A stretch of DNA of 64,000 nucleotides from Deinococcus seoulensis (lineage in GTDB: Bacteria > Deinococcota > Deinococci > Deinococcales > Deinococcaceae), in assembly GCF_014648115.1 (NCBI RefSeq), contig NZ_BMQM01000008.1, forward strand, positions 62,001-126,000, read 5' to 3'. Positions within the stretch are counted from its first letter, which is position 1. Each line of letters starts with the position of its first letter. Under the pieces are notes generated by a model, which saw only the letters and a list, made by a program, of their open reading frames with translations, was not told where the DNA came from and made no database searches. The translations under genes were made by a program, and so were the position numbers. Below, piece after piece: positions 1-9,162 of this stretch.

Positions 1-2153
1 GTCAGGTCCGGTCCGAGGCGCGCGGCGAGGCGGTCGCGGTTGGCTTCCAGGCTGCGTTCCTGCGCGGCGAGTTCCGTGACGCGCCGCTCGGCGGCCTGTT
101 CCTCGCGGGCGGCGTCGTCCAGCGCGCGGCGCAGCGCAGCGTGGCGTTCGTCGCTGCCGCCCAGGGTGGCCTGCACCTTCTTCAGTTCGGCGTTCAGGCG
201 TGCGCCCTGGCGGTCTGCGTCCTCCAGTTCCGCGTCGAGTTCCTGAAAGCGGCGCTGGTCGGCCAGGACGCCGCTGCCCGTGTCGCGGGCGCGGCCCCCG
301 GTGATGGCCCCGCCGGGTTCGACGAGTTCGCCGTCCAGCGTTACGAGGCGCGGGCGGCTGGCGTGCGTGCGGGCGATGCGGTTCGCGGCGCGCAGGTCCC
401 GCACGATCAGCGTGTCGGCCAGGATGCTCTCGGCGACCAGGGGCGGGTCGCTGGGGCACAGGTCCGCGAGGTTGCCGATCACGCCGTCCTCGCGCAGCAG
501 GGCCGCGTCGCGGCGGGGGCGGGCGCGGATCAGGTCCAGCGGCAGGAAGGTGGCGCGGCCGCCCGTGCGTTTCAGTTCGTCGATGATCTCGCGGGCGTCG
601 TCCGCCCGGTTCACGACGACCTGTTCCAGGCGGCGGCCCAGCGCGGCGCCCACCGCGACCTCGTACTCGGCGGGGACGGTCAGCAGGTCCGCGACCGACC
701 CGACGATGCCCGGATGGTCGAGTCGCAGGGCGTTGCGGGCGCCCTCGCCGTAGCGGGCGTAGGAGTTCAGGGCCGCTTCCAGGCGTTCGCGTTCGCGGCG
801 CAGCGGGGCGACGCTGGCGTTCACGCGGGCCAGTTCGGCGTTCAGGTGCCGTTCGTGCGCGGTGGCGGCCTCACGTTCGGCGTGCAGGGCCGCGTACCCC
901 TGCGCGGCGTGCGCGTGCGCGGTGCGGGCGGCGTCCAGGCGTTCGCGGGCCGCCGCGAGGTTCTCCAGCGTGACGTCCAGGTTGCCCTGCGCGCGGTCCA
1001 GTTCGGCGCGCAGCGTCTCGCGGCTGGCGTCCTGGCGGGCGTGCGCCTCGGCGGCGCGGGCGACCAGGGTGCGGGCGCGGGTCAGGTCGCCTTCCAGGCG
1101 GCGGGCGCGGGTCTCGGCGGCGGCGGCGGCCTCGCGGGCGGCGTTCAGGTCGGCGGTCAGGGCGTTCAGGTCCGGGGCGGCCTGCTCGGGCATGCGGGTG
1201 GGCAGCGCGGCCAGTTCGGCGTTCAGGCTGGCCTGCTCGCGGTCCAGGTGGTCTCGGTAACGGGCGGCCTGTTCGTGCGCGGCGCGGGCGGCCCGCAGGG
1301 TCTCCAGGGCTCCGGCGTGCGCGTCGCGGCGGGCGCGGGCGTCCTGCGCGGCCTCGCGGGCGGCCTCGACGGCGGCGGCGGCGGCCTGCACCTCGCCGCC
1401 CAGCGCGGCGCTGCGGGCGTCCAGTTCGGCGGCCTCGGCGCGGGCGGCGGCGATCTCGCGGGCCAGTGCGGCCTGCCGCTCGCGTTTCAGGGCGTCTTCC
1501 AGGGTCAGGGTACGCAGGGTCAGGTCGTTCCAGGTGCGGGCGTCCTGCGCGGCCTGTTCCAGGCGGGCCAGGGCCGTCTCGCGTTCCTGCAACACCAGTC
1601 GCAGGGCGTTCAGGTGCGTGTCGGCCTCGCGCAGCCGCGCCTCGGTTTCCTGGCGGGCGGTGACGGCGCGGGACAGTCCGGCGGCCTCCTGCACGTAGCC
1701 CAGCAGGGTCTTCCCTTCGGCCTGCACGACGCCGCTGACCTCGCCCTGCCCGATCACGGCCAGTCCGCCCGGTCCCAGGCCGGTGCCGCGCAGCGCTCCG
1801 TGAACGTCGCGCACGCGGGCGGCGCGGCCGTTCAGGTCCTGTTCGGCCGTGCCGTCGCGGTAGATGCGCCGCGCGAGGTTCACGCGTTCCCCGGCGGGCG
1901 TGCGGAGTTCCAGTTGCACTTCCGCCAGTCCCAGCGGGGCCTTGCCGCCGCTGCCGTGGAAGATCAGTTCCTGGGCGCGCGCGGCCCGCAACTCGCGCGC
2001 GCGGGCCTGATGGGTGGCCCAGCGGATCGCCTCGACGACGTTGCTCTTGCCGCTGCCGTTCGGGCCGATGACGGCGCTCACGCCGGGGCCGAAGTCCAGG
2101 CGGGTGCGGTCAGCGAAGGATTTGAAGCCCTGAAGGGTGACGCTCTGAAGCAT
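1..2153 (-). CDS. smc: Chromosome segregation protein SMC (N-terminal part, cut by window edge)
   Basis: ATP-dependent SMC protein that organises and helps segregate the chromosome. The start is ATG at 2153 and the reading frame stays open to base 1, so about 717 residues are visible and the C-terminal ATPase half lies outside the window. Walker A reads GPNGSGKSN at about residues 30-37, and the Q-loop region (VIGQGEVSG) follows near residue 150. A long Ala/Arg/Glu-rich coiled coil comes next, then an SMC hinge at about residues 480-620 with ADTLIVRDL and [14 protein letters not shown]. This is the last gene of the smpB-amidase-GerMN-smc run, 76 bases after the GerMN stop. Identification is firm; only its 3' end is unknown. 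Confidence 0.95.
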   Translation of the reverse strand, partial: MLQSVTLQGFKSFADRTRLDFGPGVSAVIGPNGSGKSNVVEAIRWATHQARARELRAARAQELIFHGSGGKAPLGLAEVQLELRTPAGERVNLARRIYRDGTAEQDLNGRAARVRDVHGALRGTGLGPGGLAVIGQGEVSGVVQAEGKTLLGYVQEAAGLSRAVTARQETEARLREADTHLNALRLVLQERETALARLEQAAQDARTWNDLTLRTLTLEDALKRERQAALAREIAAARAEAAELDARSAALGGEVQAAAAAVEAAREAAQDARARRDAHAGALETLRAARAAHEQAARYRDHLDREQASLNAELAALPTRMPEQAAPDLNALTADLNAAREAAAAAETRARRLEGDLTRARTLVARAAEAHARQDASRETLRAELDRAQGNLDVTLENLAAARERLDAARTAHAHAAQGYAALHAEREAATAHERHLNAELARVNASVAPLRRERERLEAALNSYARYGEGARNALRLDHPGIVGSVADLLTVPAEYEVAVGAALGRRLEQVVVNRADDAREIIDELKRTGGRATFLPLDLIRARPRRDAALLREDGVIGNLADLCPSDPPLVAESILADTLIVRDLRAANRIARTHASRPRLVTLDGELVEPGGAITGGRARDTGSGVLADQRRFQELDAELEDADRQGARLNAELKKVQATLGGSDERHAALRRALDDAAREEQAAERRVTELAAQERSLEANRDRLAARLGPDL

Positions 2154-2229
2154 GACGGTTCGCGCGCGGGGCGCTCAGGTGAGGCACCTGAGGCTCAGGC
2201 CGGACCTCCGGGTCGGGGAGCGGCGGGCT

Positions 2230-2781
2230 TCACTGGTCGGCGCAGTCCTTGCGGGTGTACGGTTCGCGCAGGTCCAGGTGGCCCAGGGTTTCCACGTTCT
2301 CGCCGCCCAGCAGGAAGGTCACGTCCTCGCCGCGCTCCTCGAGGAGGGTGCGGGTGATGGTACACAGCAGCATGCGTTCGCCGCTGGTGCCGTAGCGCAG
2401 GTTGGCGTACGCGGCGGGCATGTCCACGAAGAAATGCTGCCCGCGCAGGTACACCTTCGGCGGGGCGGTCTTGGCGGGCACGGCGCCCAGCAGGCTGCGG
2501 TCGTACGGGCCGGCCGCCCAGACGTTCAGCGCGGCCTGCGCGACGGCACGGGCGTTGCTCTTGGCGACCATCAGGGTGCGCGTCTCGGGTTTCAGGAGTT
2601 GCACCTTGGCGTCCGTGAAGTACACCTTGACTTTCAGCGGCGTGCGTTCCACGAGTTCCAGTTTGGGCGGCGTGGGCGCGACCGGGGGGCGCTGCACGGC
2701 CTGCAACGCCACGACCGACGCGGCCAGCAGGCCCGCCGAGACCACGTTGAACAGCGAGAAGACGCGCGCGACACCCCTCAC
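2230..2781 (-). CDS. GerMN domain protein
   Basis: A 183-residue protein with one N-terminal membrane anchor or uncleaved signal (about residues 10-30) and a single GerMN-type domain (about 50-165). GerMN modules occur in spore germination protein GerM and in lipoproteins of non-sporulating bacteria, often next to cell-wall amidases; no enzyme activity is known for them. Visible GerMN-like segments are VKVYFTDAK, LNVWAAGPYD and the VDMPAAYANL stretch. The start is GTG, overlapping the upstream amidase stop as GTGA, so translation is probably coupled. Deinococcus does not sporulate, so a role in the envelope with the adjacent amidase-like protein is inferred. Confidence 0.8.
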   Translation of the reverse strand: MRGVARVFSLFNVVSAGLLAASVVALQAVQRPPVAPTPPKLELVERTPLKVKVYFTDAKVQLLKPETRTLMVAKSNARAVAQAALNVWAAGPYDRSLLGAVPAKTAPPKVYLRGQHFFVDMPAAYANLRYGTSGERMLLCTITRTLLEERGEDVTFLLGGENVETLGHLDLREPYTRKDCADQ

Positions 2782-4160
2782 TGCCCGGCCTCCTGCGCGG
2801 AGATGTTGGCGTTGTTGTTCGCGCGGGCCGTCAGGTACGTGGCGACCGAGCGGGCCACGGCGACCGCCATGACCTGCAGGCGGTCGTCCACGCCCAGCCG
2901 CGCGAGGTCCTGCGCGTTACTGGACCAGCCGAGTTCCAGCAGCAGCGCCGCCTGCGGGGCCTCGCCCAGCGTCAGCACGCGCGAGGTGCGTTCCTGCGTG
3001 GCGTTCACGCCGCCGCCCTTCAGTTCGCCGCGCAGCAGTTCGCTCAGGCGGCGGGTACTGCCCGTCCCGGCCACGACCAGCCCGCCGTACGGGACGCCCG
3101 CGCCGCTGCGGATGGCGTTCACGATGCGGGCCGGAGCCTCGCCCGTCTGTTCGTACACGGTCACGCCGCCGCGTGACGAACCGGGAAAACGGCCCAGGTC
3201 CAGGCCCAGGTACACGTCGCTCTGCCGGGCGAGTTTCAGGGTCTCGTCGCGGGTCATGGCGGTGCCGGTGTCCCGCGTGACCTGCACCTGCCACCCGGCC
3301 TTGCTGAGCAGTTCCGCCGAGCGGCGCGCGACTTCCAGCGTCACGTCGCGGCCCACGCCGCTGACCCGCACGGGGTCCAGCACGATCAGGGGCCGCGTGA
3401 CCCGTTCAAGCAGTTCCGGGCTGCTGCGGCTCACGCCGGGCCCGGCGTCCACGACGACGCGCACGCTGCCGGGCCGCACGACCTTGAACACGCGGTACCC
3501 GTTGGTGGCATTGACGGGCAGCGTGAGGGTCAGGTCGCTGCCCTCGCGTTTCACCTCGGCGCTGGGCACGAACGCGCCGCGCGTGGTGTAGCGGCGGGCG
3601 TCGCCGCTCAGGCCGCGCAGCGTGACCACCACCCGGTCGCCGCGTTGCTCGTCGCTGATCTCCACGTCGCGGCTGAGGTCCAGCACGATGCGGTCACTGT
3701 CCCGCCCGGCGCGGCTGCTGACCGACAGCAGGGCCGGGGCGGCCACCTTGAATTCACCCTTCTGGTACTGCGCGCCCAGGCCGTCGGCCAGGGTGTCCAG
3801 CGGCAGGTACAGGTTGCCATTCACCAGGGTCGCGGCGCGGGCGTTCAGGCGGCGCGTGTCGAGCTGCACGGTGTTGAAGGTGGTCGCGGCGCGCTGCTGG
3901 TCCTCGTCGACGGGCAGCAGCAGCGTGTGCCCCAGCCCGGTCACGCGCACCAGGGCGCCGTCGCGGGCGACGTTCAGCAGGCCGCTCAGGGCCGCCTGAC
4001 TGGCGTACTCCGCGCCGTACAGCTGAATGCTCTCGACCTGCTTGCCCGCCAGGTTCAGGCGACTGAACGCGATCTGCGCGCCGGCCAGGCCCACCAGCAG
4101 CAGACTGCCGGCCAGGACGGTCCAGGCGGCGCGGGCGCGGCCTGCTGATCTGCCCTTCAC
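2778..4160 (-). CDS. Degenerate N-acetylmuramoyl-L-alanine amidase (Amidase_3 fold)
   Basis: A secreted 460-residue protein: signal or anchor segment (about 13-28), copper-amine-oxidase-N-like part (about 85-140), AMIN-like domain (about 145-240) and an Amidase_3 domain (about 255-445). The fold is recognisable from LIVLDPVRVSG, DVTLEVARRSAELL, QVTRD and the C-terminal LELGWSSN. The usual zinc ligands appear lost: the DPGHGG His is replaced (DPVRVSG, 261-268), the EK Glu aligns with GR (about 270-271), and the SIHAN His aligns with Asp in GLDLGR (about 321). The C-terminal Glu is kept. It is probably a non-catalytic peptidoglycan-binding or regulatory protein. The GTG start overlaps the smpB stop by four bases. 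Confidence 0.85.
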   Translation of the reverse strand: MKGRSAGRARAAWTVLAGSLLLVGLAGAQIAFSRLNLAGKQVESIQLYGAEYASQAALSGLLNVARDGALVRVTGLGHTLLLPVDEDQQRAATTFNTVQLDTRRLNARAATLVNGNLYLPLDTLADGLGAQYQKGEFKVAAPALLSVSSRAGRDSDRIVLDLSRDVEISDEQRGDRVVVTLRGLSGDARRYTTRGAFVPSAEVKREGSDLTLTLPVNATNGYRVFKVVRPGSVRVVVDAGPGVSRSSPELLERVTRPLIVLDPVRVSGVGRDVTLEVARRSAELLSKAGWQVQVTRDTGTAMTRDETLKLARQSDVYLGLDLGRFPGSSRGGVTVYEQTGEAPARIVNAIRSGAGVPYGGLVVAGTGSTRRLSELLRGELKGGGVNATQERTSRVLTLGEAPQAALLLELGWSSNAQDLARLGVDDRLQVMAVAVARSVATYLTARANNNANISAQEAGQ

Positions 4161-4579
4161 AGTTCGCGCAGCTCCCGGCGCACGGTCTTGTCGGCCTCGG
4201 CGCGGCGTTTGTCGTGCAGTTTCTTACCGCGCGCCAGGGCCAGTTCCACCTTGAAGTACCGGCCTTTCTGGTACAGGCGGGTGGGCACCAGCGTCAGGCC
4301 CTTCTGCTCCAGGCCGCGTTTCATCTTGCTGATCTCCTCGCGGTTCAGCAGCAGGCGGCGGGTGCGGCGCGGCTCGTGGTTGTTGTAGGTGGCTTCCTTG
4401 TACGTGGGAATGTACAGGCCCTCAAGGTCCACGTTCCCACCGCTCAGGCGTGCGAACGCGTCGCGGAAATCCACGCCGCCCGCTCGGATGCTCTTGACTT
4501 CACTGCCGGTCAGGCTGATGCCTGCCTCGAAGCGCTCCAGTAGTTCGTACTCGTAATGAGCGCGGCGGTTCGTGTACAC
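4157..4579 (-). CDS. smpB: SsrA-binding protein SmpB
   Basis: Binds tmRNA and delivers it to stalled ribosomes for trans-translation. The 140-residue length, the N-terminal RRAHYEYELLERFEAG, the GSEVKSIR motif, YIPTY, the PRRTRRLLL segment and the basic C-terminal tail (KKLHDKRR) are all typical. The only nearby start is GTG at 4579, because an in-frame TAG lies four codons upstream. A -10 box TAGAAT (4591-4586) ends six bases before this GTG, which points to a leaderless mRNA. Its TGA overlaps the GTG of the amidase-like gene. tmRNA itself is not in the window. Confidence 0.97.
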   Translation of the reverse strand: MYTNRRAHYEYELLERFEAGISLTGSEVKSIRAGGVDFRDAFARLSGGNVDLEGLYIPTYKEATYNNHEPRRTRRLLLNREEISKMKRGLEQKGLTLVPTRLYQKGRYFKVELALARGKKLHDKRRAEADKTVRRELREL

Positions 4580-4623
4580 CCGCGCATTCTAGCAGCACGG
4601 GTAAAAGGCGTTGATGGTCAAAA

Positions 4624-4670
4624 GGTGATGGTTGATGGACCGGGCTCTCCCCTTTCCATCAACCATCACC
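4624..4670. terminator. Inverted repeat of heptamer units, likely terminator of the SDR gene
   Basis: A perfect 15-bp inverted repeat, GGTGATGGTTGATGG (4624-4638) and its complement (4656-4670), with a 17-base loop, lies just after the SDR stop on the minus strand. The arms are built from TGATGGN heptamers that recur at three other gene ends in the window. There is no strong T-tract, so terminator function is inferred. Confidence 0.6.
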
Positions 4671-4680
4671 CGGTCACCGG

Positions 4681-5412
4681 TTACTTCTTCGGCGGGCGGC
4701 TGGGGCGCACCTCGACGCGGCTGGGCAGGGTGCGTTCCGGCATGTGCAGCAGGTCCACCGTCAGCTGCGCGAGGTCCTCGGGCTGGATCTTCCAGGCGTC
4801 CTTCTCGGCGTCCGGGGTGTGCCCGGCGAAGTGCGTGGCGACGCTGCCCGGCATGATCTGCGTGACCTTGATGCCCCGGTCGCGCAGGTCAAGGTTCATG
4901 ACCTCGCTGAGGCCGTTCAGGCCGAACTTGCTGGCGTTGTACGCCCCGCCGCCCGGCAGGGGGTTCTTCCCGGCGAGGCTGGACAGCGTGAAGATGTACC
5001 CGCCGCTCTGCGACAGGGCCGGAATGGCGGCCTTGACGGTGTAGAACGCGCCGCTGAGGTTCGTGTCGATCACGTCCTGCCATTCCTGGATGCTCAGGTC
5101 CGCGATGTTCCCGAAGTGCCCCACGCCGGCGTTCACGAACAGCACGTCCAGGGTGCCGAAGGTCTGCACGTGGTCGTTCACCTCGCGCTGCACGGCGGCC
5201 GGGTCCTTCACGTCGCAGGCCACGCCGCGGGCGTGCGCGCCGAGTTCAGCGGCGACGCCCTGAATCTCCTGCTGGTTGCGGCTGGTGATGGTCACGGCGT
5301 ACCCGTCGGCGATCAGGGCGCGTGCCACGGCCAGGCCGATGCCCTTGCTGGCGCCGGTAATGAAGGCGCTTTTGTTCGTGCTGGTGCTGTTCGTGCTGGT
5401 ACTGGATGTCAT
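4681..5412 (-). CDS. SDR family NAD(P)-dependent oxidoreductase
   Basis: A classical short-chain dehydrogenase of 243 residues. It shows the nucleotide-binding TGASKGIG (19-26), NAGVGHFG with the conserved NAG (about 94-97), a catalytic Ser in TLSSLAG and the YNASK active-site motif. The substrate cannot be told from sequence; the family reduces carbonyls or oxidises alcohols in the cytosol. The first 13 residues are a low-complexity Ser/Thr/Asn run. A -10 box TAGGTT (5424-5419) ends six bases before the ATG, so the transcript is probably leaderless and this ATG is the start. It is transcribed away from the neighbouring small membrane protein gene. Confidence 0.9.
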   Translation of the reverse strand: MTSSTSTNSTSTNKSAFITGASKGIGLAVARALIADGYAVTITSRNQQEIQGVAAELGAHARGVACDVKDPAAVQREVNDHVQTFGTLDVLFVNAGVGHFGNIADLSIQEWQDVIDTNLSGAFYTVKAAIPALSQSGGYIFTLSSLAGKNPLPGGGAYNASKFGLNGLSEVMNLDLRDRGIKVTQIMPGSVATHFAGHTPDAEKDAWKIQPEDLAQLTVDLLHMPERTLPSRVEVRPSRPPKK

Positions 5413-5468
5413 GCGTGAAACCTAACATGCCCTGCGCGGCGGCCCATGTGAGAACCGCTGCGTTTCGT

Positions 5469-5747
5469 TCAGGGTTGCCGGGCCGTTTCCTGCGGGTCGC
5501 CCGGCAGGTCACGCAGCGGCAGGACGTCCTGCGAGTGCCGCTGCACCGAGTTCACGACGATGGCGGCCGTCACCAGCAGCGTGGCTCCCAGTGTCAGCAG
5601 CAGCGTGAGCGCCGCGCCGACCTCCAGCATGATTCCGGCCAGGGCGGCCAGGGCCGCCACGCCAGCTGCCCACGTCCAGCGGTGCTGGAAGCTGATCCAG
5701 GCGCAGCGAAGCAGATACTCCTGTCGGGTCATGGCCTGTCGGGTCAT
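5469..5747 (-). CDS. Small two-helix membrane protein, unknown function
   Basis: Unrecognised 92-residue protein with two hydrophobic segments at about residues 25-45 and 47-68, a basic N-terminus (MTRQAMTRQEY) and an acidic/polar tail. A strong ribosome-binding site (AGGAGGA, seven bases before ATG at 5747) supports the gene and its first ATG; a second in-frame ATG lies five codons later within a repeated MTRQ. The upstream sequence (5760-5800) has repeated ATGACA/TGTCAT-like half sites that could be an operator. No family assignment is made. Confidence 0.65.
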   Translation of the reverse strand: MTRQAMTRQEYLLRCAWISFQHRWTWAAGVAALAALAGIMLEVGAALTLLLTLGATLLVTAAIVVNSVQRHSQDVLPLRDLPGDPQETARQP

Positions 5748-5878
5748 GGAAGTTCCTCCTATGAGACAGTATGAGCAGTGTCATCAGAATCATGTCATAG
5801 AAATCCCGGAGGAACTGTGGCACTCAGGGTTGCAAATGACCCAGGGTGTTCAGAGCCGGATCACGGCAGGCGCCCCGC

Positions 5879-6361
5879 TCACGGCAGACGCTGGGCCAGC
5901 ACGTCGTACATGTAGTTGGCCGCCTCGGCCTGCTTCTGCCAGAGGGTCAGCACGCCGAAGTCCTGCTTGAGAATCACGTTGTTCCCGGCAGGCATCCGGA
6001 ATTCCAGTTGCGCCGTCAGTTTGTTCCAGGGGGCCAGCACGGACGGCGTGACCAGCACGGGCCTGACCTGCACGGCGCCGGGGGTGGCCGGGTCGGCGGC
6101 GATCACGGCGTTCGGGTAGCGGCGTTTGATGGCCCCGGCCGAGTCGCGTTTCATGGCTTCCAGCACGCCCTGCCGCTGCTGGGCGCTGACGACGTTCGGG
6201 TTGCCCTGAATCTGCGGGTCCAGGATCACGAAGGTCGACGAGGCCAGCGCGGCGCTGTTCCAGTTGGCCGGGACGGCCTGCGCAGAGGCGCCCTGAAGGC
6301 TGGCCGTGAGCAGCAGGGTGGCGGGCAGGAGGGCCAGGGTGCGGGTGTGGGTGATGGTCAT
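5879..6361 (-). CDS. Secreted protein of unknown function
   Basis: A 160-residue protein with a clear signal peptide (basic MTITHTR, hydrophobic core, cleavage near ASAQA at about residue 27). The mature part has no motif I recognise; it contains a RRYPNAVIAADPA segment, TAQLEFRMPAG and a C-terminal aromatic LTLWQKQAEAANYMYDVL. It probably acts in the periplasm or at the surface. It stands alone between a small membrane protein gene and the first MITE copy. It may be a Deinococcus-restricted family, but that is a guess. Confidence 0.7.
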   Translation of the reverse strand: MTITHTRTLALLPATLLLTASLQGASAQAVPANWNSAALASSTFVILDPQIQGNPNVVSAQQRQGVLEAMKRDSAGAIKRRYPNAVIAADPATPGAVQVRPVLVTPSVLAPWNKLTAQLEFRMPAGNNVILKQDFGVLTLWQKQAEAANYMYDVLAQRLP

Positions 6362-6494
6362 GACAGCAGTGCATCACACGCCACCTGACGCGGCGTGAAG
6401 TGAGCGTGAGGGGCCGCGCGCCCGCCGACGCCGCGCCTCATGTTTCCCCGGGGTGTTCGTGAATGTCCGCCGCCTGCCGGGTCGGCCCGCGTGA

Positions 6495-6627
6495 GACGGA
6501 TTCCGTTTATTTCGTTGACAACCCAGGACAGCACCGGGTTGCCAACTCCATGTCCGGAACCCGTTTTGCTCCCACTCGCTTCGCTCGGATCGAACGGGCT
6601 CTGTAGCCCATTCAATCGGAGTCCGTA
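6495..6627 (+). mobile_element. MITE-like element, copy A
   Basis: About 133 bp with imperfect terminal inverted repeats (left GACGGATTCCGTTT, right end complementary to TACGGACTCCGATTG). Four further copies lie in this window. It is flanked by tga (6492-6494) and tgg (6628-6630), a near 3-bp TNA duplication. It contains no ORF; internal hairpins include ACCCAGG..CCGGGTT and GGGCTCTGTAGCCC. It lies between the divergent secreted-protein gene and mazG. Confidence 0.85.
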
Positions 6628-6646
6628 TGGCAGGCTCCCGGCGCGT

Positions 6647-6652
6647 TACATT
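6647..6652 (+). promoter_or_regulatory. -10 box of mazG, leaderless start
   Basis: TACATT ends six bases before the mazG ATG, placing the likely transcription start at or next to the start codon. It lies just outside MITE copy A. Confidence 0.5.
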
Positions 6653-6658
6653 GGCGGT

Positions 6659-7321
6659 ATGCAGGACCTTCTGACGATCATGCGCCGCCTGCGCGCCCCG
6701 GACGGCTGCCCCTGGGATCAGGAGCAGACCCACGAGACCCTGCGCCCCTACCTGCTGGAGGAAGCGGCCGAGGCGGCCGACGCGGCGGGCAGCGGCGACC
6801 CGGCGGCGCTCAGTGACGAACTGGGCGACGTGCTGCTCCAGGTGGCGTTTCACAGCGTGATTGCCGAGGAGGCCGGAACGTTCGATTACGCGGCGGTCGA
6901 GCGGGGCATCGTGGAGAAACTTGTGCGCCGTCACCCGCATGTGTTCGGTGAGGTCAGCGTGCAGGGCAGCGCGGATGTCATGAGGAACTGGCAGCAGATC
7001 AAGGCGCAGGAACGCGGCGGTCAGTCCCGCCGCCCCGAGGACCGCGTGCCGGCCGGGCTGGGCGCCCTGGCCCGCGAGGCGAAAACGCAGAAACTCGCAG
7101 ACGCGCAACTGGCAGGCACGCCGAAAGTGTCGGCGGAACAGGCGCGGGCGGCCGTCACGCAGGCGGCCGCGCAGGCCCCCGATACCGCGCGGGGCGTGGC
7201 AGACGTGCTGGCGGCCGTGGTCACCTGGGCGCGCAGCGTGGGCGTGGACCCGGAACTGGCCCTGCGTGACCGGTCGCTGGCCACCCTGCGCGCCCTGCCC
7301 GGTCCGGGGCCGGAATCATGA
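6659..7321 (+). CDS. mazG: MazG family nucleotide pyrophosphohydrolase
   Basis: House-cleaning enzyme that hydrolyses (d)NTPs to NMP and pyrophosphate. The 220-residue protein has [19 protein letters not shown], the metal-binding EEAAEAAD and [14 protein letters not shown] motifs, then a second, weaker MazG-like half with [11 protein letters not shown]. The reading frame extends further upstream, but that part is the MITE; ATG at 6659 is chosen because the -10 box TACATT sits six bases before it and homology begins there. Its TGA overlaps the ATG of the following Nudix gene (ATGA), so two nucleotide-pool or cofactor sanitising enzymes are co-translated. Confidence 0.95.
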   Translation: MQDLLTIMRRLRAPDGCPWDQEQTHETLRPYLLEEAAEAADAAGSGDPAALSDELGDVLLQVAFHSVIAEEAGTFDYAAVERGIVEKLVRRHPHVFGEVSVQGSADVMRNWQQIKAQERGGQSRRPEDRVPAGLGALAREAKTQKLADAQLAGTPKVSAEQARAAVTQAAAQAPDTARGVADVLAAVVTWARSVGVDPELALRDRSLATLRALPGPGPES

Positions 7322-7893
7322 GCGGCGCGGACCCGCTGGATTCGGCGCTGGCGGACCCGTGGGCGCTGTGGGTGGGCGAACGGGGGCGGCGCAGCCTGCA
7401 CCTGCCCACGTACCGCCGCGCGGCCGTGCTGGTCGCCCTGACCCGCGAGGTGGACCCGCGCGTGCTGCTCACGGTGCGGTCGGCGGACCTGCCGACCCAC
7501 CAGGGGCAGATCAGTTTTCCCGGCGGGAGCCTGGAGGCCGGCGAGACGCCCCCCCAGGCCGCCGTGCGCGAGGCCTGGGAGGAGGTGGGACTGGACCCCG
7601 CCCAGGTGACGGTGCTGGGCGAACTGGACGACGTGTTCACGCCGGTCGGGTTTCACGTGACGCCGGTCCTGGCGCGCATTCCGGCCGAACCGACCCTGAC
7701 CCTGAGCAGCGAGGTGGCGCAGTTGCTGCTGCCGTCGCTGGTGGACCTGCGGGCCACGCCGGTCGTGCGGGAAACGCGGTCCCTGCCGGACGGTCAGCGG
7801 GTGCCGCTGTACCGTTACCCGTGGCAGGGGCATGACATCTGGGGCATGACGGCCCGCGTCCTGCATGACCTGCTGACCGACGGGCCCGGCTGA
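7318..7893 (+). CDS. CoA-type Nudix pyrophosphatase (NudL-like)
   Basis: A 191-residue Nudix hydrolase expected to cleave coenzyme A or its derivatives to 3',5'-ADP and a phosphopantetheine. The Nudix box is intact ([19 protein letters not shown] then EEVGL), and the preceding [18 protein letters not shown] is the extra signature of the CoA-specific subgroup. D. radiodurans has a characterised enzyme of this type (DR_1184). It is translationally coupled to mazG by a 4-base overlap and followed by a strong hairpin. Substrate is assigned from the motif, not from tests. Confidence 0.92.
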   Translation: MSGADPLDSALADPWALWVGERGRRSLHLPTYRRAAVLVALTREVDPRVLLTVRSADLPTHQGQISFPGGSLEAGETPPQAAVREAWEEVGLDPAQVTVLGELDDVFTPVGFHVTPVLARIPAEPTLTLSSEVAQLLLPSLVDLRATPVVRETRSLPDGQRVPLYRYPWQGHDIWGMTARVLHDLLTDGPG

Positions 7894-7956
7894 CCACCCA
7901 TGCCCCGGCCGGGGCAGTCGCCGCAGGCAGGGGCAGTGACCGCCGCCAGCGCAAGG

Positions 7957-7995
7957 GAACGTCCCCCCACCCGGTCATGCGGTGGGGGGACGTTC
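7957..7995. terminator. Strong hairpin between convergent genes
   Basis: A perfect 14-bp stem, GAACGTCCCCCCAC (7957-7970) and its complement (7982-7995), with an 11-base loop. It lies between the Nudix gene (plus) and the DUF4384 gene (minus) and can serve both. It has no T-run. Confidence 0.7.
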
Positions 7996-8023
7996 AGGCC
8001 GGATAGATCAGCGGCCAGAGTAA

Positions 8024-9049
8024 TCAGCGGCTGGGGTTGATGGTGATCTGGCCGTTCTTGGTGACGTTGTAGTTGCTCACGAAGGTGCGGTAACCGGGGG
8101 CGATCATCACGATCTCGTGGGCGCCGCGGGCCACGCTGACGTTCAGGTTGCCGTTACGGATCACGCCGGCTTCACGGCCGTCCACGAACACGCGGGCGCC
8201 CTCGACGCTGCTGCGGATGCTGACGGTGTAGGCGCTGGGGGTGGGGGCCGGGGCGGGCGTGGTGGCGCGGGCGAATTCGACGTTCAGGTTGGTGGTCGTT
8301 CCGGCGCGGACGGTCACGGTGGTCGTGTAGTCGTTGAAGCCGGGGGCTTTCACGCGGATGGGCAGGGTGCCGGGGCGCAGGTTGCTGTAGGTCACGTTGG
8401 CCGCGCCGAGCGTCTGGCCGTTCACGATGACCGTGGCGTTCGAGACGTTCGTGCCGACGAACAGGCTGCCGGTGCTCACCGGGTTCTGCGCGGCCACCGT
8501 GTAGAACGCCGTGTCCGTCACCCAGCTGTTCTGCGGCAGCGGCGTCACCACGATGCTCAGCGCCTGCGCCAGCCCGTTCTGGTTCTTGGCGCTCACGGTC
8601 GCAAACTGGTCCTGCGCCGTCTTGAACGAGCTGATCTGATCCAGGTTCAGCGGCGTCAGGCTCGCCAGCGCCAGCACCTTGTTCTGACCGATGGGGCCCG
8701 CAACCGTGTACGTGAAGTTCGCGTCGGCGGCCGGGAAGGTCGTGGTGGTGTTCGCCTTCACGAAGTTCGCGCCGCTCAGGCGGTTGGGCAGGATCTGATC
8801 CACGCTGCCGTCCGGGTTCACGTTGAACAGGTACACGTACGCGTCACGGTTCGCGGTGGCGCTGATGCTGATCTTCTCGTCCACACGGTACGCGGGGTTC
8901 TGCGCGCCCGTGCTGTCCTTGTTGATGCGGACGCTGACGTTCAGGTCAGGCTGCGTGGGGTTCACGATGATGCTCTGCGCGCTGATCTTCGGGGCGGCGG
9001 AGGCGGTGCTGAGGAGCATGGCGGCTGGAATCATCAGGAGCTTCTTCAT
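8024..9049 (-). CDS. Secreted DUF4384 / PEGA domain protein
   Basis: A 341-residue exported protein. The signal peptide is MKKLLMIPAAMLLSTASAA. A DUF4384-like domain follows (about 35-180, with ISATANRDAYVYLFNVNPDG), then two PEGA-type beta domains (about 195-255 and 265-340, with IRVKAPGFNDYTTTVTVRAG and VSVARGAHEIVMIAPGYR), joined by a Pro/Ala linker. PEGA domains are associated with surface proteins. The ATG at 9049 is chosen because the signal peptide begins there and a -10 box TACGCT (9061-9056) ends six bases before it; the longer upstream frame has no signal. It lies downstream of a LolC/E-like permease on the same strand but probably has its own promoter. Confidence 0.85.
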   Translation of the reverse strand: MKKLLMIPAAMLLSTASAAPKISAQSIIVNPTQPDLNVSVRINKDSTGAQNPAYRVDEKISISATANRDAYVYLFNVNPDGSVDQILPNRLSGANFVKANTTTTFPAADANFTYTVAGPIGQNKVLALASLTPLNLDQISSFKTAQDQFATVSAKNQNGLAQALSIVVTPLPQNSWVTDTAFYTVAAQNPVSTGSLFVGTNVSNATVIVNGQTLGAANVTYSNLRPGTLPIRVKAPGFNDYTTTVTVRAGTTTNLNVEFARATTPAPAPTPSAYTVSIRSSVEGARVFVDGREAGVIRNGNLNVSVARGAHEIVMIAPGYRTFVSNYNVTKNGQITINPSR

Positions 9050-9162
9050 GAGGTCAGCGTAGCGGGCGTGACATGACGGACCATGAGCGGCTCCCCGCAA
9101 AACATTTATAGTGGTTCAGCTTACGGTCAGCTTGCCGGGCCGGTGCGCGGGCCGACTGCGGG

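Noticed and set aside
141..2357. 738-residue plus-strand ORF opposite smc
   Set aside because: It is the antisense shadow of the smc coding frame in GC-rich DNA; composition is Gly/Val/Gln-rich with no motif, whereas the minus strand gives a clear SMC.
5817..5912. Short plus ORF starting GTG after GGAGGA
   Set aside because: Only about 31 codons, overlaps the 3' end of the secreted-protein gene on the other strand, with no similarity or typical codon use.
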